Assembly: GCF_018982965.1 (NCBI RefSeq) | Contig: NZ_JACBYP010000020.1 | Span: forward strand, 28,821 to 92,820 | DNA length: 64,000 bases | Direction of reading: 5' to 3' | From: Streptomyces mayonensis | GTDB taxonomy: Bacteria; Actinomycetota; Actinomycetes; Streptomycetales; Streptomycetaceae | Shown: positions 26,590 through 33,062 of the stretch, piece by piece | Position numbering within the stretch: position 1 is the first letter of the stretch | How the letters are laid out: each line of letters starts with the position of its first letter | The notes under the pieces: generated by a model | The model's input: the letters and a program-made list of their open reading frames with translations, nothing else | Databases searched by the model: none | Told to the model about the DNA's origin: nothing | Translations under genes and position numbers: made by a program

Positions 26590-27084
26590 TCAGTGGTCGA
26601 CCCGGACGCCGTTCTCCAGCTCGGCCGTCCCCGATCCGTCCGCCAGCACGTCCAGGGCGGCCAGCACCCGGCCGTGCAGCGTGCCGAGCAGGTGCTCGCC
26701 CAGCTCCTCGCGCGGCACCAGCTTCCAGGACAGCAGCTCCTCCTCCTGCAGCCGGATCGCCTTGAGGTCGTCCTCCGACAGGACCCCGCCGTCGTAGAGG
26801 TACGCGACGATCGGCGGCCTGCCCACACCGTTCACCCAGTCCACCGCGAGCAGTCTGCCGATCCGCAGGTCGAGACCGATCTCCTCGAGGGTCTCGCGCC
26901 ACGCGCCCCGCCGCGGACCCTCCCCGTCGTCGGACTCGATCGTCCCGCCCGGCAGCGCCCATCCCTCGCGGTAGTTGGGCTCGACGAGCAGCACCCGCCC
27001 CCGGGCGTCCCGGAAGACGGCGGCGGCGCCGGCGAGGACACGGGGGAGGCCTGCGATGTAGGCGGCGTAGTCGGCAGTGCTCAT
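26590..27084 (-). CDS. Nudix hydrolase
   Basis: A 164-residue Nudix hydrolase acting on a nucleoside-diphosphate-linked compound. The Nudix region reads PGGTIESDDGEGPRRGAW then RETLEEIGL: the ExxxxxxxRExxEExG core is intact, but the glycine-to-glutamate loop has two additional residues (DD) relative to the usual Gx5E. VLLVEPNYREGWALPGG is the preceding strand. It is convergent with ogt, ending 10 bases away. The gene has TAGGCT six bases before the ATG and no Shine-Dalgarno, so it is probably leaderless. A nucleotide-pool-cleansing role beside DNA repair genes is possible but unproven. Confidence 0.88.
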   Translation of the reverse strand: MSTADYAAYIAGLPRVLAGAAAVFRDARGRVLLVEPNYREGWALPGGTIESDDGEGPRRGAWRETLEEIGLDLRIGRLLAVDWVNGVGRPPIVAYLYDGGVLSEDDLKAIRLQEEELLSWKLVPREELGEHLLGTLHGRVLAALDVLADGSGTAELENGVRVDH

Positions 27085-27090
27085 CCCGGA

Positions 27091-27096
27091 AGCCTA
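27091..27096 (-). promoter_or_regulatory. -10 box of Nudix gene, leaderless arrangement
   Basis: TAGGCT on the minus strand followed by six bases and ATG at 27084. Confidence 0.55.
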
Positions 27097-27174
27097 ACGA
27101 GCGGGCGCCCCGCGACGGGAGCACGACCTGGCGGGGCGGGTGCACGGCCGGTTCCACGGTGTGGTCGGGGGGCA

Positions 27175-27203
27175 TGACGGCCCGGGTGTCCTCCGGTTAG
27201 GGT
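27175..27203 (+). promoter_or_regulatory. Probable promoter of the glycerate kinase gene
   Basis: TGACGG (27175-27180) and TAGGGT (27198-27203) with a 17-base spacer, 57 bases upstream of the GTG start at 27261. Confidence 0.5.
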
Positions 27204-27260
27204 CGCAGCGGCGCGACTGCCTTGACGTGCGCAAGGCTCGGAGAGCAAGGGGAGATCAAG

Positions 27261-28418
27261 GTGGCTGACGCTGCTGTGGACGGGACCCGCCGGGTGCTCG
27301 TCGCCGCGGACAAGTTCAAGGGATCGCTGACGGCCGTCGAGGTCGCCGAGCGGGTCACGGCAGGGCTGCGCCGTGTCGTGCCGGACGTCCGGGTGGAGGC
27401 GCTGCCCGTGGCCGACGGCGGCGACGGCACGGTGGCCGCGGCCGTCGCGGCCGGGTTCGAGCGCCGGGAGGTGCGGGTCTCCGGTCCCCTCGGCGACGAG
27501 GTGACGGCGGCGTACGCGCTGCGCGAGGGCACCGCCGTGGTGGAGATGGCGGAGGCCGGCGGACTGCACCGGTTGCCGGGCGGAATCCTCGCCCCGCTCA
27601 CCGCGTCCACGTACGGCTCGGGCGAGCTGCTGCGGGCCGCGCTGGACGCCGGGGCCCGGACCGTCGTCTTCGGGGTGGGCGGCAGCGCCACCACGGACGG
27701 CGGTGCCGGCATGCTGACCGCGCTGGGCGCGCGGTTCCTGGACGCGGACGGGAAGCCCGTGGCGCCGGGCGGCGGCGGCCTCGCAGGGCTGGTCTCGGCC
27801 GACCTGTCGGGGCTTGACCCGCGGCTGGCGGACGTGGAGCTGGTGCTCGCCAGCGACGTCGACAATCCGCTCACGGGACCGAAGGGGGCCCCGGCGGTCT
27901 ACGGGCCCCAGAAGGGCGCCACGCCGGACGACGTGACGGCCCTGGACGCGGCCCTCGCGCACTTCGCGAAGGTGCTGGAGGCGACGGAGGGCGTGGGCGC
28001 GCGGGCCGCCGGGTACGCCGTGTCCCCGGGCGCGGGCGCGGCGGGCGGCATCGGGTTCGGCGCGATGCTGCTGGGCGCCCGGTTCCGGCCCGGCATCGAG
28101 GTGATGCTGGACGTGCTGGGCTTCGCGCCGGCGCTGGAGCGGGCGGACCTGGTGATCACCGGGGAGGGCTCGCTGGACGAGCAGACCCTGCACGGCAAGG
28201 CCCCGGCGGGCGTCGCGGCAGCGGCACGGGCGGCGGGCAAGGAGGTCGTCGCGGTGTGCGGGCGCCTCGCGCTGCCGGCGGAGGTGCTGGGGCGGGCCGG
28301 GATCCGTCGGGCGTATCCGCTGACGGATGTCGAGCCGGACGTCGCGAAGTGCATCGCGGATGCCGGGCCCATCCTGGAGCGGGTAGCTGAGTCCATCGCG
28401 CGGGACTTCGTCGCGTAG
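27261..28418 (+). CDS. glxK: Glycerate kinase
   Basis: A 385-residue glycerate kinase of the GK-I (GlxK/GarK) family, which phosphorylates D-glycerate to 2-phosphoglycerate. It begins RRVLVAADKFKGSLTAVEVAE, has PVADGGDGTVAA, FGVGGSATTDGGAGML, LVLASDVDNPLTGPKGA and DLVITGEGSLDEQTLHGKAP, all conserved in the family. GTG 27261 is chosen because GGGGAG sits 6-7 bases before it; an upstream in-frame start at 27222 lacks one. It may close glyoxylate/glycerate metabolism, which would suit the downstream ethylmalonyl-CoA pathway that releases glyoxylate, and the hexarate genes, though no direct linkage is visible. Confidence 0.92.
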   Translation: MADAAVDGTRRVLVAADKFKGSLTAVEVAERVTAGLRRVVPDVRVEALPVADGGDGTVAAAVAAGFERREVRVSGPLGDEVTAAYALREGTAVVEMAEAGGLHRLPGGILAPLTASTYGSGELLRAALDAGARTVVFGVGGSATTDGGAGMLTALGARFLDADGKPVAPGGGGLAGLVSADLSGLDPRLADVELVLASDVDNPLTGPKGAPAVYGPQKGATPDDVTALDAALAHFAKVLEATEGVGARAAGYAVSPGAGAAGGIGFGAMLLGARFRPGIEVMLDVLGFAPALERADLVITGEGSLDEQTLHGKAPAGVAAAARAAGKEVVAVCGRLALPAEVLGRAGIRRAYPLTDVEPDVAKCIADAGPILERVAESIARDFVA

Positions 28419-28453
28419 CGGAGTCTCACCCCGCCGCCCCTTCCGATTCCCGA

Positions 28454-28603
28454 CCCTGGGGGCTCTGCCCCCAGACCCCCGTTTCGGCCCTGAACGGGTC
28501 TCGTCCTCAAACGCCGGACGGGCTGGATGGCTCACCCCTCTCCCCACCGAGTCGGGTGGTGGATGGGCATAGGCCCGGGGGTCTGGGGGCAGAGCCCCCA
28601 GGG
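28454..28603. repeat. 28-bp inverted repeat pair enclosing a Streptomyces-type intergenic element
   Basis: Perfect 28-bp inverted repeat: 28454-28481 and 28576-28603. Each arm is itself a hairpin (CTGGGGGC-TCT-GCCCCCAG). The interior includes the motif TCCTCAAACGCCGGACGGGC, which I recall as a frequent dispersed intergenic sequence in Streptomyces genomes. It lies in the convergent gap between glxK and pssA, so it may act as a strong bidirectional terminator or be a non-autonomous repeat. Confidence 0.75.
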
Positions 28604-28639
28604 ACGCCGACACCGACGCCGGGGCCCGCGCAAACAGAA

Positions 28640-28670
28640 GGGCCCCGAACCCGACCCGGGTCCGGGGCCC
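28640..28670. terminator. Hairpin terminator for pssA (and glxK)
   Basis: Inverted repeat GGGCCCCG-A-ACCCG against CGGGT-C-CGGGGCCC with a three-base loop, 13 bases beyond the pssA stop on the minus strand. Confidence 0.7.
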
Positions 28671-28683
28671 GCTCAGCGGAGCG

Positions 28684-29538
28684 CTACGGCAACTGCGCCG
28701 CCCGCGCCTCCCGGCGATTGTCACGGAAGTTGTTCACCCGGCGGGCCGTGGCGAACAGGGGGATCACCGCACCCATCACCAGCTGCAGCGCGCACCCCGT
28801 CTGCAGCAGCAGCTGTCCGCTCGGTGCGTCGAAGGCCCAGCCCGCCAGCAGCCCCATCGACAGGACGATCCACGACAGCATCGCCACGGCGAGGCGCCCC
28901 CGCGGCTTCGGGTACTCGACCCGGCTCACCATCAGCCAGGCCGTGCCGATGATGGCGAGGAGCGTCGCCACGAAAGGCAGTTCGAGCAGCACGATGGACA
29001 CGACCGTCAGTGCGCCGAACGGCGACGGCATGCCCTGGAAGGTGCCGTCCTTGACGGTGACGCAGGAGAACCGCGCCAGCCGCAGCACCACCGCAAGGAG
29101 CACCACGATCGCCCCCACCGCCGCCACCCGCTGGTAGGCGTCGTCCGCGACCATGCCGTAGACGAGGACGAAGTACGCCGGCGCGAGGCCGAAGCTGATC
29201 AGGTCGGAGAGGTTGTCCAGCTCCGCGCCCATCGGCGAGCTGCGCAGCTTGCGGGCGACCAGTCCGTCGAACAGGTCGAAGATTGCCGCGCACAGCATCA
29301 GGATGACCGCGGTGGCCGCGCTGTGCCGCGCCATGCCCGACTCGTCGCTGCCCATGAGGTGCGGGATGAGGATGCCGGTGGTGGTGAAGTACACCGCCAT
29401 GAACCCGCACGTGGCGTTGCCGAGCGTGAGCGTGTCCGCTATCGAAAGGCGGAGCGAGAGCGGCATCTCCTCCTCGTCGTCCACCTCGTCTGCCTCCGGC
29501 ACCCATCCCGCCTGGGTCTGTGGATCAATCACGGTCAA
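28684..29538 (-). CDS. pssA: CDP-diacylglycerol--serine O-phosphatidyltransferase
   Basis: A 284-residue integral membrane phosphatidylserine synthase. It joins CDP-diacylglycerol and L-serine to make phosphatidylserine. The CDP-alcohol phosphotransferase motif is visible as FDLFDGLVARKL then MGAELDNLSDLISFG, with the conserved Asp/Gly/Ala/Arg/Gly/Asp/Asp set; the gap between AR and the following G is seven residues. About eight membrane helices follow an acidic N-terminus. The start is TTG 29538 or GTG 29532; both overlap the end of psd (29525), so the two are translationally coupled. The product is decarboxylated by Psd to phosphatidylethanolamine. Confidence 0.92.
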   Translation of the reverse strand: MTVIDPQTQAGWVPEADEVDDEEEMPLSLRLSIADTLTLGNATCGFMAVYFTTTGILIPHLMGSDESGMARHSAATAVILMLCAAIFDLFDGLVARKLRSSPMGAELDNLSDLISFGLAPAYFVLVYGMVADDAYQRVAAVGAIVVLLAVVLRLARFSCVTVKDGTFQGMPSPFGALTVVSIVLLELPFVATLLAIIGTAWLMVSRVEYPKPRGRLAVAMLSWIVLSMGLLAGWAFDAPSGQLLLQTGCALQLVMGAVIPLFATARRVNNFRDNRREARAAQLP

Positions 29539-30181
29539 TGCGAGTCACCCCAGCCACCGTCTTCTGCCCCACCTCGACGTCGACCTCCACGCCCTCCGGC
29601 AGGTACAGGTCGACGCGGGAGCCGAAGCGGATCAGACCGACCCTGTCGCCCTGCTCGACCTTGGTGCCCTGCGGCACGTACGGGACGATGCGGCGGGCCA
29701 CCGCGCCGGCGATCTGGATCATCTCGATGTCGCCGAGCTCGGTGTCGAAGTGCCACACGACGCGCTCGTTGTTCTCGCTCTCCTTGTTGAAAGCAGGAAC
29801 GAAGCCGCCGGGGACGTGCTCGACCGACGTCACCGTGCCCGACAGCGGGGCGCGGTTCACGTGGACGTTGAGCGGGCTCATGAAGATCGCGACGCGGGTG
29901 CGGCCGTCCTTCCACGGCATGATGCTCTGCACCACTCCGTCGGCGGGCGAGACGACCCGGCCGTGGGTGATCTCGCGCTCGGGGTCGCGGAAGAACCACA
30001 GCATCCCGGCCGCGAGCGCGGTGGCGGGGACGGCGACGGCCTTGGCGGTGCCGGAACGGCGGGCCCGCAGAAGGCTGACGGCTGCGGTGGCGACGGTCGG
30101 CAGGAGCCACGGCGAGGCTCCGCGCGCGAGGCGTACGCCGGCGAGGCTGTCGCGGGGTGCAGAGGTTTGGCTGTGGGGCAT
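29525..30181 (-). CDS. psd: Phosphatidylserine decarboxylase proenzyme
   Basis: A 218-residue phosphatidylserine decarboxylase of the short PSD-A type. A hydrophobic N-terminal region (residues ~30-65) anchors it. WFFRDPEREI, VSPADGVVQSI and FMSPLNVHVNRAP are family motifs. GLIRFGSRVD contains the Gly187-Ser188 self-cleavage site that generates the pyruvoyl group on Ser188. ATG 30181 with GAAGG at proper spacing is the start; an upstream TTG at 30328 would only add an unrelated 49-residue leader. It makes phosphatidylethanolamine together with the overlapping pssA. TACGAT about 60-70 bases upstream may be its -10 box. Confidence 0.93.
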   Translation of the reverse strand: MPHSQTSAPRDSLAGVRLARGASPWLLPTVATAAVSLLRARRSGTAKAVAVPATALAAGMLWFFRDPEREITHGRVVSPADGVVQSIMPWKDGRTRVAIFMSPLNVHVNRAPLSGTVTSVEHVPGGFVPAFNKESENNERVVWHFDTELGDIEMIQIAGAVARRIVPYVPQGTKVEQGDRVGLIRFGSRVDLYLPEGVEVDVEVGQKTVAGVTRIDRD

Positions 30182-30303
30182 GGATGACCTTCGTAGCGGA
30201 TGATGCCGCGCTCTGACGGGGGACGGCGGCTTTCCGGCGATCGTAGCGGCTTCCTGCCGCAACTGGGTAAGCCAGGAAGCCGAGTCGGCGGCCGAACACT
30301 GCC

Positions 30304-30342
30304 TACGGGGTGTGACCTTGTTCTCCAAGAAAACACCCCGTA
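30304..30342. terminator. Hairpin after the ethylmalonyl-CoA operon
   Basis: Perfect 10-bp inverted repeat TACGGGGTGT/ACACCCCGTA (30304-30313 and 30333-30342, 19-base loop), starting 10 bases after the stop of the acyl-CoA dehydrogenase gene on the minus strand and before the psd promoter region. Confidence 0.55.
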
Positions 30343-30351
30343 TCCGGACAT

Positions 30352-31566
30352 CTAACCCTGGAATCGATACTCTTCGAGCAGTCGGCGGCCGATGATCATT
30401 TTCTGGATCTCGGCGGTGCCTTCGCCGATGAGCAGCATCGGGGCCTCGCGGTAGAGGCGCTCGATCTCGTACTCCTTGGAGAAGCCGTATCCGCCGTGGA
30501 TCCGGAAGGCGTCCTCCACGACCTCCTTGCAGTACTCGGAGGCGAGGTACTTGGCCATCCCCGCTTCCAGGTCGTTTCGTTCGCCCGAGTCCTTTTTGCG
30601 TGCAGCGTTCACCATCATCGCATGCGCCGCCTCCACCTTGGTAGCCATCTCCGCCAGCTTGAACTGGATGGCCTGGTGCTGGGCGATCTGCTTGCCGAAA
30701 GTGTGACGCTGCTGGGCGTAGCGGACACCGAGTTCGAAGGCACGCTGAGCGACGCCGCAGCCACGGGCCGCCACATTGACGCGGCCCACCTCGACACCGT
30801 CCATCATTTGGTAAAAACCTCGGCCGGTGGTGCCGCCGAGGACCCGATTGGCCGGAATGCGCAGGCCGTCCATGACGAGCTCGGTGGTGTCGACGCCCTT
30901 GTAGCCCATCTTGTCGATCTTGCCGGGGACGGTCAGGCCGGGTCGGACCTCGCCGAAGCCGGGCTCCTTCTCCACCAGGAAGGTCGTCATCGACCTGTGG
31001 GGCGCGGCGGCCGCCTCCGAGGGGGAGTGACCCTCGTCACTCTTCACCAGGACGGCCACCAGGGACGACGTACCGCCGTTGGTGAGCCACATCTTCTGGC
31101 CGTTCAGGACGTACTCCTCGCCGTCCTGCACCGCCTTCGAGGAGATCGCCGAGACGTCGGAGCCCAGCGCGGGCTCGGACATGGAGAAGGCGCCCCTGAT
31201 GTCGCCGGCGGCCATGCGGGGCAGGAAGTGGTCCTTCTGTTCCTCGGTGCCGTGCTGCTTGAGCATGTACGCCACGATGAAGTGCGTGTTGATGATCCCG
31301 GACACCGACATCCAGCCGCGGGCGATCTCCTCGACGCACAGGGCGTAGGTCAGCAGCGACTCGCCCAGGCCCCCGTACTCCTCGGGGATCATCAGGCCGA
31401 ACAGGCCGAGCTCCCTGAGCCCGTCGACGATGTCCTGCGGGTACTCGTCGCGGTGCTCCAGTTCGGTGGCGACCGGGATGATCTCCTTGTCCACGAAGTC
31501 CCGGACGGTGGAGAGGATCTCCTGCTGGACGTCGGTCAGACCGGCGGTCTGCGCGAGACGGGCCAT
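30352..31566 (-). CDS. mcd: Acyl-CoA dehydrogenase, probably (2S)-methylsuccinyl-CoA dehydrogenase
   Basis: A 404-residue FAD-dependent acyl-CoA dehydrogenase. Visible are AFSMSEPALGSDVSAI (substrate/FAD loop), KMWLTNGG, RHTFGKQIAQHQAIQFKLAEM and a C-terminal IGEGTAEIQKMIIGR, where Glu382 occupies the position of the usual catalytic base. Position in the operon ccr-ecm-mcl-mch-mcd indicates oxidation of methylsuccinyl-CoA to mesaconyl-CoA in the ethylmalonyl-CoA pathway. It starts 3 bases after the mch stop. It is a standard-length dehydrogenase, shorter than the extended Mcd enzymes I recall from alphaproteobacteria. It could act on another short branched acyl-CoA, but context favours Mcd. 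Confidence 0.85.
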   Translation of the reverse strand: MARLAQTAGLTDVQQEILSTVRDFVDKEIIPVATELEHRDEYPQDIVDGLRELGLFGLMIPEEYGGLGESLLTYALCVEEIARGWMSVSGIINTHFIVAYMLKQHGTEEQKDHFLPRMAAGDIRGAFSMSEPALGSDVSAISSKAVQDGEEYVLNGQKMWLTNGGTSSLVAVLVKSDEGHSPSEAAAAPHRSMTTFLVEKEPGFGEVRPGLTVPGKIDKMGYKGVDTTELVMDGLRIPANRVLGGTTGRGFYQMMDGVEVGRVNVAARGCGVAQRAFELGVRYAQQRHTFGKQIAQHQAIQFKLAEMATKVEAAHAMMVNAARKKDSGERNDLEAGMAKYLASEYCKEVVEDAFRIHGGYGFSKEYEIERLYREAPMLLIGEGTAEIQKMIIGRRLLEEYRFQG

Positions 31567-31569
31567 CGC

Positions 31570-32082
31570 CTACTTCCCCTGTTCCTTCAGCTCGGGGCGG
31601 CCCGGCTGTTCGCCGCCGCGCTCCTTGATGTAGGTCGCGGTCGGCACCATCACCTTGCGGCGGAAGACGCAGACCAGCGTGCCGTCCTGCTTGTAGCCTC
31701 TGGTCTCGACGTGCACGATCCCGCGGTCGTTCTTCGACCTGGACGGCCACTTGTCGAGCACGGTCGTCTGGCCGTAGACCGTGTCGCCGTGGAAGGTCGG
31801 CGCCACGTGCCGGAGCGACTCGATCTCCAGATTGGCGATCGCCTTGCCGGAGACGTCCGGCACGGACATGCCGAGCAGGAGCGAGTAGACGTAGTTCCCC
31901 ACCACCACGTTCTTGCCGAAGTCCGTCGTCTTCTCGGCGTAGTTGGCGTCCATGTGGAGGGGGTGGTGGTTCATGGTGAGCAGACAGAACAGGTGGTCGT
32001 CGTACTCCGTGACCGTCTTGCCCGGCCAGTGCTTGTACACCGCCCCGACCTCGAACTCCTCGTAGGTGCGTCCGAACTGCAT
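31570..32082 (-). CDS. mch: MaoC-like hydratase, probably mesaconyl-CoA hydratase
   Basis: A 170-residue hotdog-fold protein with a MaoC hydratase motif: YDDHLFCLLTMNHHPLHMD then DANYAEKTTDFGKNVVVGN contains the catalytic Asp/His dyad. Expected role is hydration of mesaconyl-CoA to beta-methylmalyl-CoA. It is tightly packed between mcl (5-base gap) and mcd (3-base gap). It contains a single hotdog domain, whereas the characterised alphaproteobacterial Mch proteins are about twice as long; it would therefore need to act as a homodimer. ATG 32082 fits the spacing. Confidence in the fold is high, in the exact substrate moderate. Confidence 0.85.
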   Translation of the reverse strand: MQFGRTYEEFEVGAVYKHWPGKTVTEYDDHLFCLLTMNHHPLHMDANYAEKTTDFGKNVVVGNYVYSLLLGMSVPDVSGKAIANLEIESLRHVAPTFHGDTVYGQTTVLDKWPSRSKNDRGIVHVETRGYKQDGTLVCVFRRKVMVPTATYIKERGGEQPGRPELKEQGK

Positions 32083-32087
32083 CGCCC

Positions 32088-33062
32088 TCAGCCCTCCGGG
32101 ATCTCGAACTTCGACGTGCGCCGCATGCCGGCCGCACGGCCCTTGCCGGAGACGACCAGCGCCATCTTGCGGCTGGCCTCGTCGATCATCTCGTCGCCGA
32201 GCATCGCCGAGCCCTTCCTGCCGCCCGCCTCGGACGTGTAGTAGTCGTACGCGTCCAGGATCAGCTCGGCGTGGTCGTAGTCCTCCTGGGACGGCGAGAA
32301 GATCTCGTTGGACGCCTCGACCTGGCCCGGGTGCAGCACCCACTTGCCGTCGAAGCCGAGGGCGGCGGCGCGCCGGGCGACCTCGCGGTAGCCGTCCACG
32401 TTGCGGATCTGCAGGTAGGGGCCGTCGATCGCCTGGAGGTCGTTGGCGCGGGCGGCCATCAGGATCTTCATCAGGATGAAGTGGTAGGCGTCGGCGGGGT
32501 AGCCGGGCGGCTGCTCGCCCACGACCAGGGACTTCATGTTGATGGACGCCATGAAGTCGGCCGGGCCGAAGATGATGGTCTCCACACGCGGGGAGGCCTC
32601 GGCGATCGCGTTGACGTTGTTCAGGCCCCGCGCGTTCTCGATCTGCGCCTCGATGCCGATCCGGCCGACCTCGAAGCCCATCGTCTTCTCGATCTGGGTG
32701 AGGAGGAGGTCGAGCGCGACGACCTGCTGGGCGTCCTGGACCTTCGGGAGCATGATGCAGTCCAGGTTCGGGCCCGCGCCCTCCACCACCGTCACCACGT
32801 CGCGGTACGTCCACTCGGTCGTCCAGTCGTTGACGCGCACGACGCGGGTCTTGCCGGTCCAGTCGCCCTCGTTCAGGAACTTGACGATCGTGTGCCGTGC
32901 CTCCGGCTTGGCGAGCGGCGCGCAGGCGTCCTCCAGGTCGAGGAAGACCTGGTCCGCGGGGAGGCCCTGGGCCTTCTCCAGGAAGCGGGGGTTCGAGCCC
33001 GGTACGGCCAGGCAGGAGCGCCGGGGGCGGAGCCGGTCGACCTGGGGAGCGGGGCTGGTCAT
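32088..33062 (-). CDS. mcl: HpcH/HpaI aldolase, probably beta-methylmalyl-CoA/malyl-CoA lyase
   Basis: A 324-residue CitE/Mcl-type TIM barrel. FLDLEDACAPLAKPEAR is the metal-binding acidic segment, VRVNDWTTEWTYRDV the arginine loop, DCIMLPKVQDA a conserved strand, IEAQIENARGLNNVNAI supplies a catalytic Glu, and FGPADFMASI the metal-binding Asp. It should cleave beta-methylmalyl-CoA into glyoxylate and propionyl-CoA. The start overlaps the ecm stop by four bases (ATGA), so translation is coupled. It is the carbon-carbon cleaving step of the ethylmalonyl-CoA pathway. Confidence 0.88.
   Translation of the reverse strand: MTSPAPQVDRLRPRRSCLAVPGSNPRFLEKAQGLPADQVFLDLEDACAPLAKPEARHTIVKFLNEGDWTGKTRVVRVNDWTTEWTYRDVVTVVEGAGPNLDCIMLPKVQDAQQVVALDLLLTQIEKTMGFEVGRIGIEAQIENARGLNNVNAIAEASPRVETIIFGPADFMASINMKSLVVGEQPPGYPADAYHFILMKILMAARANDLQAIDGPYLQIRNVDGYREVARRAAALGFDGKWVLHPGQVEASNEIFSPSQEDYDHAELILDAYDYYTSEAGGRKGSAMLGDEMIDEASRKMALVVSGKGRAAGMRRTSKFEIPEG

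Noticed and set aside
30821..30826. Apparent TTA codon in the acyl-CoA dehydrogenase gene
   Set aside because: The TTA on the minus strand is out of frame; the codons read TTT TAC.
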